From NCBI GenBank assembly GCA_949293165.1, contig CASFCW010000019.1, positions 1 to 54,879 of the forward strand: 54,879 nucleotides of DNA, written 5' to 3'. The notes beneath the pieces were generated by a model that saw only the letters and a program-made list of their open reading frames with translations, ran no database searches and had not been told where the DNA came from. The DNA is from an uncultured bacterium. GTDB lineage: Bacteria; Bacillota; Clostridia; Oscillospirales; Oscillospiraceae. The position numbers and the translations under genes are program-made. Shown here piece after piece: positions 31,941 to 41,100 of the stretch. Numbering within the stretch: the first letter of the stretch is position 1; the number at the start of each line of letters is the position of its first letter.

Positions 31941-32372
31941 TTATTCCTTCAAAAGATAGCGCAGTTCCCCGTTGCAGCAGAGATCCAGCTGGAATTCCAG
32001 GCATTTCTCCCCCAGATGGAGAAAGCCGTCCAGCTTCACCTGGTGGTACCCATAGGTCTCGTCCATGATGTCCAGGGCGGCATCTGGGTATGCCCGCAAA
32101 AAGTCCTCCACCGTCATTTTCCGGCCGGTGAAGGAGCCGTAGTTCCCGCACAGGACGTCCTGGTACTCCATCACGCAGACACAGGAAAAATCCCAGTCGA
32201 TGCCGGTGATCTCCACGTCCCCCTCCACCTGACGATAGGGCGGGGTGGTGCACACATAGCCGCACTGAGTGATAAGGCGCAGGACGTCCCCCTCCGCCTC
32301 CACAGCCATGACATAGGCGTCATGCAGGCTATAGGGCGGGTCCGGGTTGGGGCGTTTGACCACGATCCTCAC
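31941..32372 (-). CDS. Conserved protein of unknown function between ruvC and ruvA
   Basis: A 143-residue soluble protein with many aromatic and acidic residues. Segments such as ITGIDWDFSCVCVMEYQDVLCGNYGSF and a C-terminal CLEFQLDLCCNGELRYLL suggest a beta-rich fold. I do not recognise the family. GTG at 32372 follows GAGGTGA by 5 nt; the alternative GTG at 32381 overlaps that site. It begins 5 nt after the ruvC stop and is surely cotranscribed with ruvC and ruvA. Confidence 0.75.
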   Translation of the reverse strand: MRIVVKRPNPDPPYSLHDAYVMAVEAEGDVLRLITQCGYVCTTPPYRQVEGDVEITGIDWDFSCVCVMEYQDVLCGNYGSFTGRKMTVEDFLRAYPDAALDIMDETYGYHQVKLDGFLHLGEKCLEFQLDLCCNGELRYLLKE

Positions 32373-32377
32373 GGCGC

Positions 32378-32899
32378 TCACCTCGTATCATATTTACTGG
32401 GGTCAAAAACCCGCTCCGTGTTCAGCAGGCTGGTGGCCGAACGGCTGTGGCAGATGGCGATGGCCAGGGCGTCGGCGGCGTCGTCCGGCCGGGGGATCTG
32501 CTTCATCCCCAGCAGCCGCTGGGTCATGAGCATCACCTGCCGCTTGTCCGCCCCGCCGTAGCCCGCCACCGCCTGCTTCACCTGCATAGGGGTATACTCA
32601 AAAATGGGCACGCCCAGCTTCTCCGCCGCCAGGAGGATAACCCCCCGGCCATGGGCCACGGCGATGCCGGTGGTGATGTTTTTGGTGAAGAATAACTCCT
32701 CCACCGCCATTTCGTCGGGATGGAAGGTGGATATCAGCTGTCCCATGTCCTGGGAAATCTGGTACAGCCGATTGGACAGGGGCAGGCCAGCCGGCGTGGT
32801 AATCACGCCGTACTGAATCAGCGTATTCTTCCCCCGCTCTGCCCGGAGAACGCCGAACCCGATGGTGGCTACCCCCGGGTCTATTCCCAGAATAATCAT
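32378..32899 (-). CDS. ruvC: Holliday junction resolvase RuvC
   Basis: A 173-residue RNase-H-fold endonuclease that cuts Holliday junctions symmetrically. The acidic catalytic residues are visible: Asp7 in GIDPGVATIGFG, Glu in AVEELFF near 68, and two Asp in RPDDAADALAIA near 138-149. It is the first gene of the ruvC-X-ruvA-DUF3784-DUF6054-ruvB-sdpI-glmM cluster. Confidence 0.97.
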   Translation of the reverse strand: MIILGIDPGVATIGFGVLRAERGKNTLIQYGVITTPAGLPLSNRLYQISQDMGQLISTFHPDEMAVEELFFTKNITTGIAVAHGRGVILLAAEKLGVPIFEYTPMQVKQAVAGYGGADKRQVMLMTQRLLGMKQIPRPDDAADALAIAICHSRSATSLLNTERVFDPSKYDTR

Positions 32900-32969
32900 C
32901 CCCGGGCCCCCTTCCCATACGGAACAAGTGTATCACACTTTTCCCCGCTTGGGAAGATCCCTTTTGCCG

Positions 32970-33006
32970 AAAACCGCCCCGTCCCCCTCCTTTGGGGACG
33001 GGGCGG
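32970..33006 (-). terminator. Terminator after the SulP transporter gene
   Basis: A 13-bp perfect stem (32974-32986 with 32994-33006) with TTTTC after it on the minus strand, 6 nt from the SulP stop codon. Confidence 0.88.
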
Positions 33007-33012
33007 CAGGAT

Positions 33013-34599
33013 TCACAGCTGGGCGGCCCGTTCCAGCGCCCGGTCAATATTGGGGCAGATGTTTTCCTCCCCGATCAGGGCCAGGACCCCCGATTTTTTC
33101 AGCACGGACATGGGCTGCTCATTCACATGGGACAGGATCAGCTCCATCCGGTGGCTGCGGCACTCCTCCAGCAGGCGGCACAGCCCGTTCAGGGCGGTGA
33201 TGTCCAGGGCGGGGACGCTGCGCATCCGCAGGATCATCACCCGGCGGCGCTCCCCATCCCGGATGTGGGGAATCCGGTCGGCGGCGCCAAAGAACATAGG
33301 GCCATTGATCTCATAGACCATGACATGGCTGGGTACCGGCCGGAACCGGCCCTGGTCGTCCTGGCTGTCCTCGATGTACTCCCACTCCTTCACCACCGCC
33401 ACATCGGCCATCCGCTTCATGAACAGCAGGCAGGCCAGGGACAGGCCCACGGCAATGGCGACCACCAGGTCAAAGGCCACGGTGAGGAAGAAGGTGAGCA
33501 CCAGCACCGCCGTGTCGCTCTTGGGGGACTGGCGGATCACACGGACAAACACCCGCCAGCCGCTCATGTTGTAAGCCACCAGGAACAGGATGGAGGCGAT
33601 GCAGGGCATGGGGATCAGGGCGGCGTAGGGCATGAGGAACACCAGGGTGAGCAGCAGCACCGCCGCGTGGATCATGCCGGCTACAGGCGATACGCCGCCG
33701 TTTTTGATATTGGCCGCCGTGCGGGCTATGGCGCCGGTGGCTGGGATGCCGCCGAACAGGGCCGAGGCGGTGTTGCCCACGCCCTGGGCCACCAGCTCCA
33801 TGTTGGAGTACAGGGACTCGATGGCCGCCAGGATGGCGATGGTAAACGCGTCGGGCAGCACGGCGGCCACCGTATCGTAGGAGAAGGCTGGCACCGTCAG
33901 GGTGGGCAGTCCGCCGGAGATGGTATACAGGTCTCCGATGGTGTTTACTGGCAGGTTAAATACCTTTACAATCCCTACCGTAACAAGTACCGCCACCAAA
34001 GAACCGGGGATTTTTTGGACGAATCGGGGCCAGACGATCTGGATGGCCAGGGCCAGGCAGCCCACCCCCACCGCCCACAGGCTGGCGGTGCAGATGCAGG
34101 CGAAAAACTCCTCCAGCTTGCCGATGGTTTCAATGGGGGAGTTTTGGAAGGTGACGCCAAAAAAGTCCTTCAGCTGGCCCACCAGGATAGTGACGGCGAT
34201 ACCGGAGGTGAAGCCGGTGGTGATGGTATAGGGGATGTACTTGATCATGCTGCCCATCCGCAGCAGGCCCATCAGGATCAGCAGCACGCCGGCCATGACG
34301 GTGGCGACCGCCAGGCCGTCCATGCCGTTTTCCGCCACGATACCCGCCACGATGGCGGCGAAGGCGGCGGTAGGCCCGGCAATCTGTGCCTTGCTGCCGC
34401 CCAGGGCGGAGATGAGGAAGCCCGCCACGATGGCGGTGTAAAGGCCCTGCTCCGGGGACACACCGGAGGCCAGGGCCAGGGCGATGGACAGCGGCAGGGC
34501 GATGATGGCCACGATGACGCCGGAGACAAGATCCTTGGTGAACTTTGCGCCTGAATACTGGGACAGCGAAGCCAATAGCTGGGGTTTGAACTGTTCCAT
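33013..34599 (-). CDS. SulP family anion transporter with STAS domain
   Basis: A 528-residue secondary transporter: an ALPLSIALALASGVSPEQGL core motif near residues 32-51, about twelve to fourteen membrane helices to about 400, then a cytoplasmic STAS domain (about 425-525, like SpoIIAA, with LRMRSVPALDITALNGL). SulP proteins move sulfate, bicarbonate or dicarboxylates; which one is not readable here. It is monocistronic, with its own promoter and terminator. Confidence 0.93.
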   Translation of the reverse strand: MEQFKPQLLASLSQYSGAKFTKDLVSGVIVAIIALPLSIALALASGVSPEQGLYTAIVAGFLISALGGSKAQIAGPTAAFAAIVAGIVAENGMDGLAVATVMAGVLLILMGLLRMGSMIKYIPYTITTGFTSGIAVTILVGQLKDFFGVTFQNSPIETIGKLEEFFACICTASLWAVGVGCLALAIQIVWPRFVQKIPGSLVAVLVTVGIVKVFNLPVNTIGDLYTISGGLPTLTVPAFSYDTVAAVLPDAFTIAILAAIESLYSNMELVAQGVGNTASALFGGIPATGAIARTAANIKNGGVSPVAGMIHAAVLLLTLVFLMPYAALIPMPCIASILFLVAYNMSGWRVFVRVIRQSPKSDTAVLVLTFFLTVAFDLVVAIAVGLSLACLLFMKRMADVAVVKEWEYIEDSQDDQGRFRPVPSHVMVYEINGPMFFGAADRIPHIRDGERRRVMILRMRSVPALDITALNGLCRLLEECRSHRMELILSHVNEQPMSVLKKSGVLALIGEENICPNIDRALERAAQL

Positions 34600-34675
34600 G
34601 ATAGTTCTCTCCTTTTTTTAGGGGCAGACAGGGTCTCCCCTACCCGTCTGAACGGTTTCTTTACACACGCCCAAC

Positions 34676-34704
34676 ATCATACTCCATTTTCTCCCACAAC
34701 GCAA
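34676..34704 (-). promoter_or_regulatory. Promoter of the SulP gene
   Basis: TTGCGT (34699-34704), 17-bp spacer, TATGAT (34676-34681) on the minus strand. A module-A repeat begins 7 bp upstream of its -35. Confidence 0.75.
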
Positions 34705-34710
34705 CCCCCT

Positions 34711-34817
34711 CCCCGCTTTCTTGTAAGAAAGCGGGGCAAAGAACCTTCCGGAAAGCTGCCGCTTTCCTTCTCGCCGCCTATAGGTTAGATGAAGCTCCAC
34801 ATCTCAGCACGAAAGAG
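34711..34817 (-). repeat. Module A repeat, copy 4 (inverted)
   Basis: Read on the minus strand it runs from TCTTTCGTGCTG (34806-34817) through stem 1 GGAAAGC-GGCA-GCTTTCC to stem 2 CCCCGCTTTCTT-AC-AAGAAAGCGGGG. The stem-2 GC pairs match copy 3 and replace the TA-type pairs of other copies. Confidence 0.88.
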
Positions 34818-34829
34818 ATTCCTCCCACG

Positions 34830-34848
34830 CGGGCGCACACTGTGCGCC
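34830..34848. repeat. Module C palindrome, partial copy
   Basis: GGGCGCACACTGTGCGCC: the palindrome core of module C, next to the inverted module-A copy, without the rest of C. Confidence 0.75.
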
Positions 34849-34981
34849 TCTACAAGGGATTGAATGGGTACAGCAAAAAAACAGCGCAAAGGCCCCCTAT
34901 GAAACGGAACAGAGCGACAACCGGACAAAAATATCCCACGCAAAAAAGAAACCTTTCTTGCGTGGGATAATCTGTATATCC

Positions 34982-35086
34982 CCTTTCGTGCTGGGATCAG
35001 GAATCACATCCTATCTCCAGGCGGAGCGAAGGAAAGCGCAGCTTTCCGCCAAAAGTTCTTTGCCTACTTTCTTCCAAGAAAGTAGG
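34982..35086 (+). repeat. Module A repeat, copy 5
   Basis: A full copy from CTTTCGTGCTGGGA to GAAAGTAGG, with stem 1 GGAAAGC-GCA-GCTTTCC and stem 2 CTACTTTCTT-CC-AAGAAAGTAG. Its last base is adjacent to the stop codon (35087-35089) of the BI-1-like gene on the minus strand. Confidence 0.88.
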
Positions 35087-35806
35087 TTAGTTGCGGCTGC
35101 GATTCATGAACCGCAGGAGGTACAGGAACAGGTTGATGAAATCCAGATAGAGCTGGAGGGCGGAAAAGATAGACGCCTTCTCCATCATGTCGGGATAACC
35201 GGCGTAATAATTGTAATACGCCTTGATCTTCTGGGTATCATAGGCGGTAAAGCCCAGAAAGATGGCGATGCCCACCAGGCTGAACAGGGTGTCCAGCCCT
35301 CCCATAAAGGGCAGGAACGAGCCCAGAAGTGTGAACACGATCAGGAAGATCAGCCCGGACAGCAGGATGGGCCGGTAGCCGGACAGATCCCGGTGGGTAA
35401 AGTGCCCGTACAGGGCCAGGCCCCCGAAATACACCGCCGTCATGAGGAAGACCACCAGCACGCTGACCAGGTCATACAGCACCAGCCAGGTAGAAGCGGT
35501 AATGCCGAACAGGGTGGAAAACACCACAAATATGGTTCTGGCGGAAACGACGGACATTTTCTCAATCCGGGTGGCCATGGTAATGGACAGAAACAGGGTA
35601 GCCAACAGGGCAATCAAGTGGACGTAAGGCATGCGGATCAGCAGGTAGACCGCCCCGCCGGTGGCCCAAAGGCCAAACCCGATGCCGAAGGTAATCAGCA
35701 GGCCAAGGGCCACCCACAGGAAGGTCTTGGCGGTATACTCCCCCAGGGTAACAGGCTGCCGGCTGCGGGCGTCAATGGGGTCAAATTCATAGGGATCAAA
35801 AGGCAT
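35087..35806 (-). CDS. Bax inhibitor-1/YccA family membrane protein
   Basis: A 239-residue protein with seven predicted membrane helices of the BI-1/YccA (TMBIM) family; bacterial relatives include the calcium-leak channel YetJ. A short acidic N-terminus (PFDPYEFDPIDARS) precedes helix 1 near 26. The conserved GFTAYDTQKIKAYY loop (about 190-203) holds the Asp of the family's pH-sensing pair. ATG at 35806 follows AAAGGAG. It is probably cotranscribed with the sulfatase gene upstream (40-nt gap). A module-A hairpin starts directly at its stop codon. Confidence 0.9.
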   Translation of the reverse strand: MPFDPYEFDPIDARSRQPVTLGEYTAKTFLWVALGLLITFGIGFGLWATGGAVYLLIRMPYVHLIALLATLFLSITMATRIEKMSVVSARTIFVVFSTLFGITASTWLVLYDLVSVLVVFLMTAVYFGGLALYGHFTHRDLSGYRPILLSGLIFLIVFTLLGSFLPFMGGLDTLFSLVGIAIFLGFTAYDTQKIKAYYNYYAGYPDMMEKASIFSALQLYLDFINLFLYLLRFMNRSRN

Positions 35807-35846
35807 AACATTCAACTCCTTTTTATTATGATAGCGTATGCCGGGT

Positions 35847-37934
35847 TCACGGGGACGATTCCCCGAAGGCAACATGGTAGAAATTGCTGTTTAAAATCGG
35901 CTCAGTCATGGCCAGACGGTTCAGTACCGTCTGCTTAATCCGCTCCACATAGGCCGCCTGCTCCTCTCCCGTCATCTCCACCCCTTGGGCGGGAGTAAAG
36001 CTCTGGTCGTACCGGTTGTAAAGGCCCTTGTCGGTGAGCCAGCACCGGGAGGAAAAGACCACCAGACCTGCATCCTCCGACAGCAGATCCCGTCCGGCCA
36101 GCATCCGGGAGTCGTACTCCAGCCCCAGCAGGTTGGACACCGTGGGCAGGATATCCACCTGGCACCCCACCTTGTCCACCATCACCGGCTCATCCATGGA
36201 AGCCGACCACAGGATCAGGCTGTTGCGGTACAGATCAAAATTGATGTTGGCCTCGTTCAGCGCCTCCACATCCTGGGAGCTGCCGAAGCTCTCGCCCGCC
36301 AGCTCCTCCAGCGTATCCACATTAAAGTAGGGCACATGGTCGGAGGTAGCCACAATCAGGGTGTTGTCCAGTTTTCCGGCGGCTTCCAACCCGTCCAGCA
36401 GGGTCTGGAACATCCGGTCAACCTCTATGGTGACGGCCAGGTATGCCTTGGTGGTGTCGCTGTAGGGCAGCGGATCTACCAGATCCTTATACTTGACGGC
36501 AATCCGGTTGAAATTATAGGGCATGTGCCCGCTGATGGTAAGATAATAGACGTTGAAGGGGGTATCCCCCGTCATGTACTCATCCATGGTAGCCTGCGCC
36601 ACATAGACATCGGACTGGGGCCAGGCGTAGGTGCTGCCGTCGGCTGTCATCTCCAGGGGCAGTCCGGTGAGGTACTGCTTCCAGGTGTAGCCCAAGTTTG
36701 TGTGGGAGTTGTACCGCCCATACATGTCCTCGTTGCCGTGATAACCCAGATTGGTGTAGCCCAGGCGGCCCAACTGCTGGGCCAGGCTGAAATAACAGTC
36801 GGTGCCCAGCACCCCCGTCTCCCGCATGGTGATGGGGTTGCCCGCTTTGGGGTACAGGCCCAGCAGGTTCTGGCATTCGCCGCCGGAGGTGCTGGTGTAG
36901 TGAAGGGCAGTGTAGAAGTTATTGAACACAAATCCCTCATGGGTCAGCCGGTACAGGGTGGGGGTAAGCTCCGGGTCAATGGCGTAGCCGGAGAACCCCT
37001 CCAAAGTGACAAGGATCACGTTGTACCCCTTAAACATACCGGTATACTCATTTTCCATGGTGGGAATTACAGTTCGGAAATACTTGGCCAGCCAGGAAAT
37101 ATTGTTGTCCCCGCTCTGGGCCAGGGCGTCCAGATCCACGTCCATCACCTGGGGCTGGTACTCCGGCTCCTCCTCAGACTGGTCAGGAGGTGGCTCCTCT
37201 CCCCCGTCATCCGGCTCCACAGGCGGCGGCAACGGCTCATCAGGCAGGGTTTCGGGCGGAAACAAGGTATGCTTTGCATCCAGGCGGAGCATGGTCAGCA
37301 GCCCCAGCTGCTCCACCTGGTCGTTGGTATCGGTGTCCCGGCGGTACAGGTATCCCGGGGTCATATCCCCCGGCCAGGGCAGCAGCACCACCACCAGGGC
37401 TAACAGATGTGCCAAAGCACCGCCCACCAGCAGCCCCGCCCATACGCGGCCCCCCGTCTTTTCGCTTGGGAACAGGCGCCGCCCCCAGATCACGGCGGGC
37501 ACCACGGGCAGCAGCAGCAGGATCAGGGCGGGCAGGCACATCCATACCCCGTCCCAGATGGCCTGGTCATACTCGCCCAGGTTGTTGTCCATGGCGGTAC
37601 CCGCCACGCTAAGCAGAGGGTAAAAGGTCTGAAGAATCTTCTTGCACACCAGTTCTCCCCCATAAATCACCCATAGGACAAAGGCCAGCCCAACAGCCGT
37701 CCACCGGCGGCTTTTTGGGGGCAGCAAGGCGACCAGCCCTCCCAGGATCAGCCCCGCCGACAGGGCGAAGCACAGATAGACTGGGATATAGATAGGCCGT
37801 CCACCGGCAAAGAGATGCAGCGCCAGCTCCAGCCAGCACAGCGCCAGACAAAAATAGCTGTACCCCAGCCATGCCAGGTGTCCAACCTTATCCTTTCCAG
37901 CGGGAGCAGCCGTGTGCTCCGGGATATAAGACAA
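35847..37934 (-). CDS. LTA-synthase-like membrane sulfatase (polyglycerolphosphate transferase family)
   Basis: A 695-residue envelope enzyme: five N-terminal membrane helices (about 20-185), an acidic/Pro-rich linker (about 235-265), then an extracellular alkaline-phosphatase/sulfatase-type domain. The nucleophile region reads HYTSTSGGECQN, where LtaS has a TSDSEF-type motif with catalytic Thr; the metal site is ATSDHVPYF. LtaS-family proteins transfer glycerol phosphate from phosphatidylglycerol, but this variant may act on another polymer. The start is a TTG after AAGGGGGG. A -10 TATACT lies at 37974-37979. Confidence 0.85.
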   Translation of the reverse strand: MSYIPEHTAAPAGKDKVGHLAWLGYSYFCLALCWLELALHLFAGGRPIYIPVYLCFALSAGLILGGLVALLPPKSRRWTAVGLAFVLWVIYGGELVCKKILQTFYPLLSVAGTAMDNNLGEYDQAIWDGVWMCLPALILLLLPVVPAVIWGRRLFPSEKTGGRVWAGLLVGGALAHLLALVVVLLPWPGDMTPGYLYRRDTDTNDQVEQLGLLTMLRLDAKHTLFPPETLPDEPLPPPVEPDDGGEEPPPDQSEEEPEYQPQVMDVDLDALAQSGDNNISWLAKYFRTVIPTMENEYTGMFKGYNVILVTLEGFSGYAIDPELTPTLYRLTHEGFVFNNFYTALHYTSTSGGECQNLLGLYPKAGNPITMRETGVLGTDCYFSLAQQLGRLGYTNLGYHGNEDMYGRYNSHTNLGYTWKQYLTGLPLEMTADGSTYAWPQSDVYVAQATMDEYMTGDTPFNVYYLTISGHMPYNFNRIAVKYKDLVDPLPYSDTTKAYLAVTIEVDRMFQTLLDGLEAAGKLDNTLIVATSDHVPYFNVDTLEELAGESFGSSQDVEALNEANINFDLYRNSLILWSASMDEPVMVDKVGCQVDILPTVSNLLGLEYDSRMLAGRDLLSEDAGLVVFSSRCWLTDKGLYNRYDQSFTPAQGVEMTGEEQAAYVERIKQTVLNRLAMTEPILNSNFYHVAFGESSP

Positions 37935-38042
37935 GACAAGCCCCCCTTTCCCATTGTTCCGTCCGCTGCCTTGAGTATAGCACAGTTGTGGGACATTGGC
38001 GAGGGGGGCTGTCTTAATTTTTCGTGAAATTGTTCAGATTAG

Positions 38043-38077
38043 AACATGGAAAACAGGTTCAGCTGGCTGGTCTCCGG
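38043..38077 (-). repeat. Duplicate of the polC 3' end
   Basis: 35 bp identical but for one base to 38158-38192, the last codons of polC. Read on the minus strand it encodes PETSQLNLFSMF followed by TAA, the same clamp-binding tail as PolC. Between the copies, TTCGGCGACCT at 38114-38124 is an inverted match to polC sequence at 38194-38204, and GTGACG/CGTCAC (38095-38100, 38127-38132) can form a hairpin. It is not translated in frame with polC, which stops first. Confidence 0.85.
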
Positions 38078-38153
38078 CGTGTTCCCCCGCAAAGGTGACG
38101 CTATGCGGCCCTGTTCGGCGACCTGCCGTCACAGTCTTTAAGAGACCTCCCTA

Positions 38154-41100
38154 TCAAAACATGGAAAACAGGTTCAGCTGACTGGTCTCCGGAAGGTCGC
38201 CGAAGGCCCCAGCCTCCCGCAGCAGCTCAATGTGGGTCTTGGACACCTTGGAACAGGCGGCGGAGACCTCCTCGATGGAGATAAACCGCTTCCCCTTCCG
38301 CTGTTCCACCAGGGAGAGGGCAGCCGTCTCCCCCAGGCCGGCCACGGAGGAGAAGGGCGGGATCAGGGCGTTATGTTCTTCGTCCACTTTGAACAAAATG
38401 GCCTCCGACTGGTACAAATCCATCCGCCGGAAGGTAAAGCCCCGGAGATAAAACTCATAGCAAACCTCCAGCGTGGTGAGCATGTCCTGCTCCACCGCTG
38501 TGGCCTCCTTGTCCTTGGCCTTGATCTGGCGCATTTTCTGCTGGCACACATCCATGCCCCGGCACATGCAGGACTCGTCAAAGGCCTTGGCCCGGATGGA
38601 GAAGTAGGCGGCGTAGAAGGCCAGGGGCCGGTGGACCTTGAACCATGCGATACGGAAGGCCATCATCACGTAAGCCACCGCGTGGGCCTTGGGGAACAGG
38701 TATGCAATCTTTTTGCAGGAATCCACGTACCACTGGGGCACGCCGTGCTCCAGCATCTCGTCCTCCGCCCCCTCCGGCAGGCCCCGGCCCTTTCGCACCG
38801 CCTCCATGATTTTGAAGGAGCGCTTGGGGTCCATGCCCTTGGAGATCAAAAAGAGCATGATGTCGTCCCGGCAGCCGATGGCCTCGCTGACCTTGGCGGT
38901 GCCGGAGGTAATCAGATCCTTTGCATTGCCCAGCCACACGTCGGTGCCGTGGGAGAAGCCGGACAGCCGCACCAGGATATCAAACTGGTCAGGCTGGGTG
39001 TCCTCCAGCATCCCACGGACGAAGCTGGTGCCGAACTCCGGAATGGCGGTGCCCCCCGTGGGGCCCAGAATGGGGTCGTTCTCATACCCCAGGGCCTTGG
39101 ATGACTGGAAGATGGACATGGTGTCCCGGTCGTCCAGAGGGATGTCGGTGCGGGCGTTCACCCCGGTGAGATCCTCCAGCATACGGATCATGGTGGGATC
39201 ATCGTGGCCCAGCATGTCCAGCTTCAGCAGGTTGGATTCCATGGAGTGATATTCAAAATGAGTGGTGACAATATCGGTATTGGGGTCGTCGGCGGGGTGC
39301 TGCACAGGACAGAAGTCATAGATCTCCTTGTCCTGGGGAATGACCACCATGCCGCCGGGATGCTGGCCGGTGGTGCGTTTGACCCCGGTGCAGCCCATAG
39401 CCAGGCGGTTTTCCTCCGCCTTGGAGGCCGTCTTTCCCCGCTCGTCCAGATACTTCTTCACGTATCCAAAGGCCGTCTTTTCCGCCACAGTGCCGATGGT
39501 GCCAGCCCGGAACACATGGGTCTGGCCGAACAGCTCAAAGGTATATTTGTGGGCGCTGGACTGGTACTCGCCGGAAAAGTTCAGGTCGATATCAGGCACC
39601 TTGTCGCCGCCGAAGCCCAGGAAGGTCTCGAAGGGGATGTTGAAGCCGTCCTTCTCGTAGGGGGTGCCGCACACCGGGCACAGGGCGTCCGGCATGTCCG
39701 CCCCGCAGCCGTAGGGATGGGCCGGGTCCTGGGCGTAGTCAAAGTCGGAGTGCTTGCACTTGGGGCAGCGGTAATGAGCGGGCAGGGAGTTGACCTCGGT
39801 GATGCCCGACATAAAGGCCACCAGGGAGGAACCCACCGAACCACGGGAGCCCACCAGATAGCCGTGCTCCAGGGAGTTTTGCACCAGCTTCTGGGCGGAC
39901 ATGTAGATCACGTCATACTTACAGCGGATAATGTCGCCCAGCTCCACGTTGATCCGATCCACCACAATCTGGGGCGGCTCGTCGCCGTACAGCTGGTGGG
40001 CCTTGCCCCACACCAGGCGTTTCAGCTCCCCGTCAGAGTCGTACAGCTTGGGGGCGAACAGCCCCTTGGGCAGGGGTTCAATGGGGTCGCACCAGCTGGC
40101 GATCAGGTTGGTGTTGGTCACCACCACCTCGTAAGCCTTTTCCTTTCCCAGGTAAGCAAACTCCTCCAGCATCTCCTCCGTGGTCTTGAAGTAGATGGGC
40201 AGCTCCTCGTCGGCGTCCTCAAAGCCCTTGGAGGCCAGGAGGATATGGCGGTAGATCTCGTCCTCCGGGTCCAGGAAGTGGACGTCGCCGGTGGCGCAGA
40301 CGGGTTTGCCCAGCTCCTCCCCCAGGCGGACGATGGCGCGGTTAAAGTCCCGCAGCTCCTCCTCCGAGCGCACCAGCCCCTTTCGCAGCATGAACATGTT
40401 ATTGCAGATGGGCTGAATCTCCAGATAGTCGTACCAGGAGGCGATGCGTTTCAGCTCCGCCCAGCTTTTCCCCTTGACCACGGCGCTGAACAGCTCCCCC
40501 GCCTCGCAGGCTGAGCCCAAAATCAGCCCCTCCCGGTTTTCGTCAATGAGGGACTTGGGCATGAAGGGATAGCGCTTGAAGTGCTCCAAATGGGACAGGG
40601 AGATGAGCTTATACAGGTTTCGCAGCCCCGTCTGGTTCTTAGCCAGGACAATCAGGTGCCGGGGGCGGCGCTTGAGCTTGCTGTCCCCCCCGGAGGCCCC
40701 CGTCCGCAGCCTGGGCATGGCGGGATTGATGCCGTCCAGGGTATTCACCCCCATCTCCTTCAGCCGACGGAAAAAGTGGGGCAGCATGTAGGCCACCGTG
40801 GCCGCGTCGTCGCTGGCCCGGTGGTGGTTGAAGGCGGGCAGCTCCAGGTACTCCGCCACCACGTCCAGCTTGTGCTTGGGCAGCTGGGGCAGGAAGTTCT
40901 GGGCCAGGATCAGGCTGTCGATGGAGGGGTTTTCAAAGGGGATGCCGTACCGGGCGCAGCCGGCAGCAATAAAGCCCATGTCGAACTCCGCGTTGTGGGC
41001 GGCCAACGGCCGGTCCCCGGCGAAGGCCAGGAAGGCCCGGATGGCCTCCTCCTGGCTGGGCGCCCCCTGGAGCATGGCGTCGGTAATCCCCGTCAGCCGG

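Larger units (their letters stand above)
34600..35086. other. Gene-free repeat-bearing interval between SulP and BI-1-like genes
   Basis: It holds the SulP promoter, module-A copies in opposite orientations at 34711 and 34983, a module-C palindrome at 34830-34848, and a long hairpin ATCCCACGCAA-N13-TTGCGTGGGAT at 34932-34967. The two inverted module-A copies make a large inverted arrangement. No coding frame here looks real. Confidence 0.8.

Noticed and set aside
37996..38181. 61-codon plus-strand frame over the duplicated polC tail
   Set aside because: The duplicated 35 bp reads as the same peptide twice only because it is repeated DNA; there is no ribosome site or homologue.
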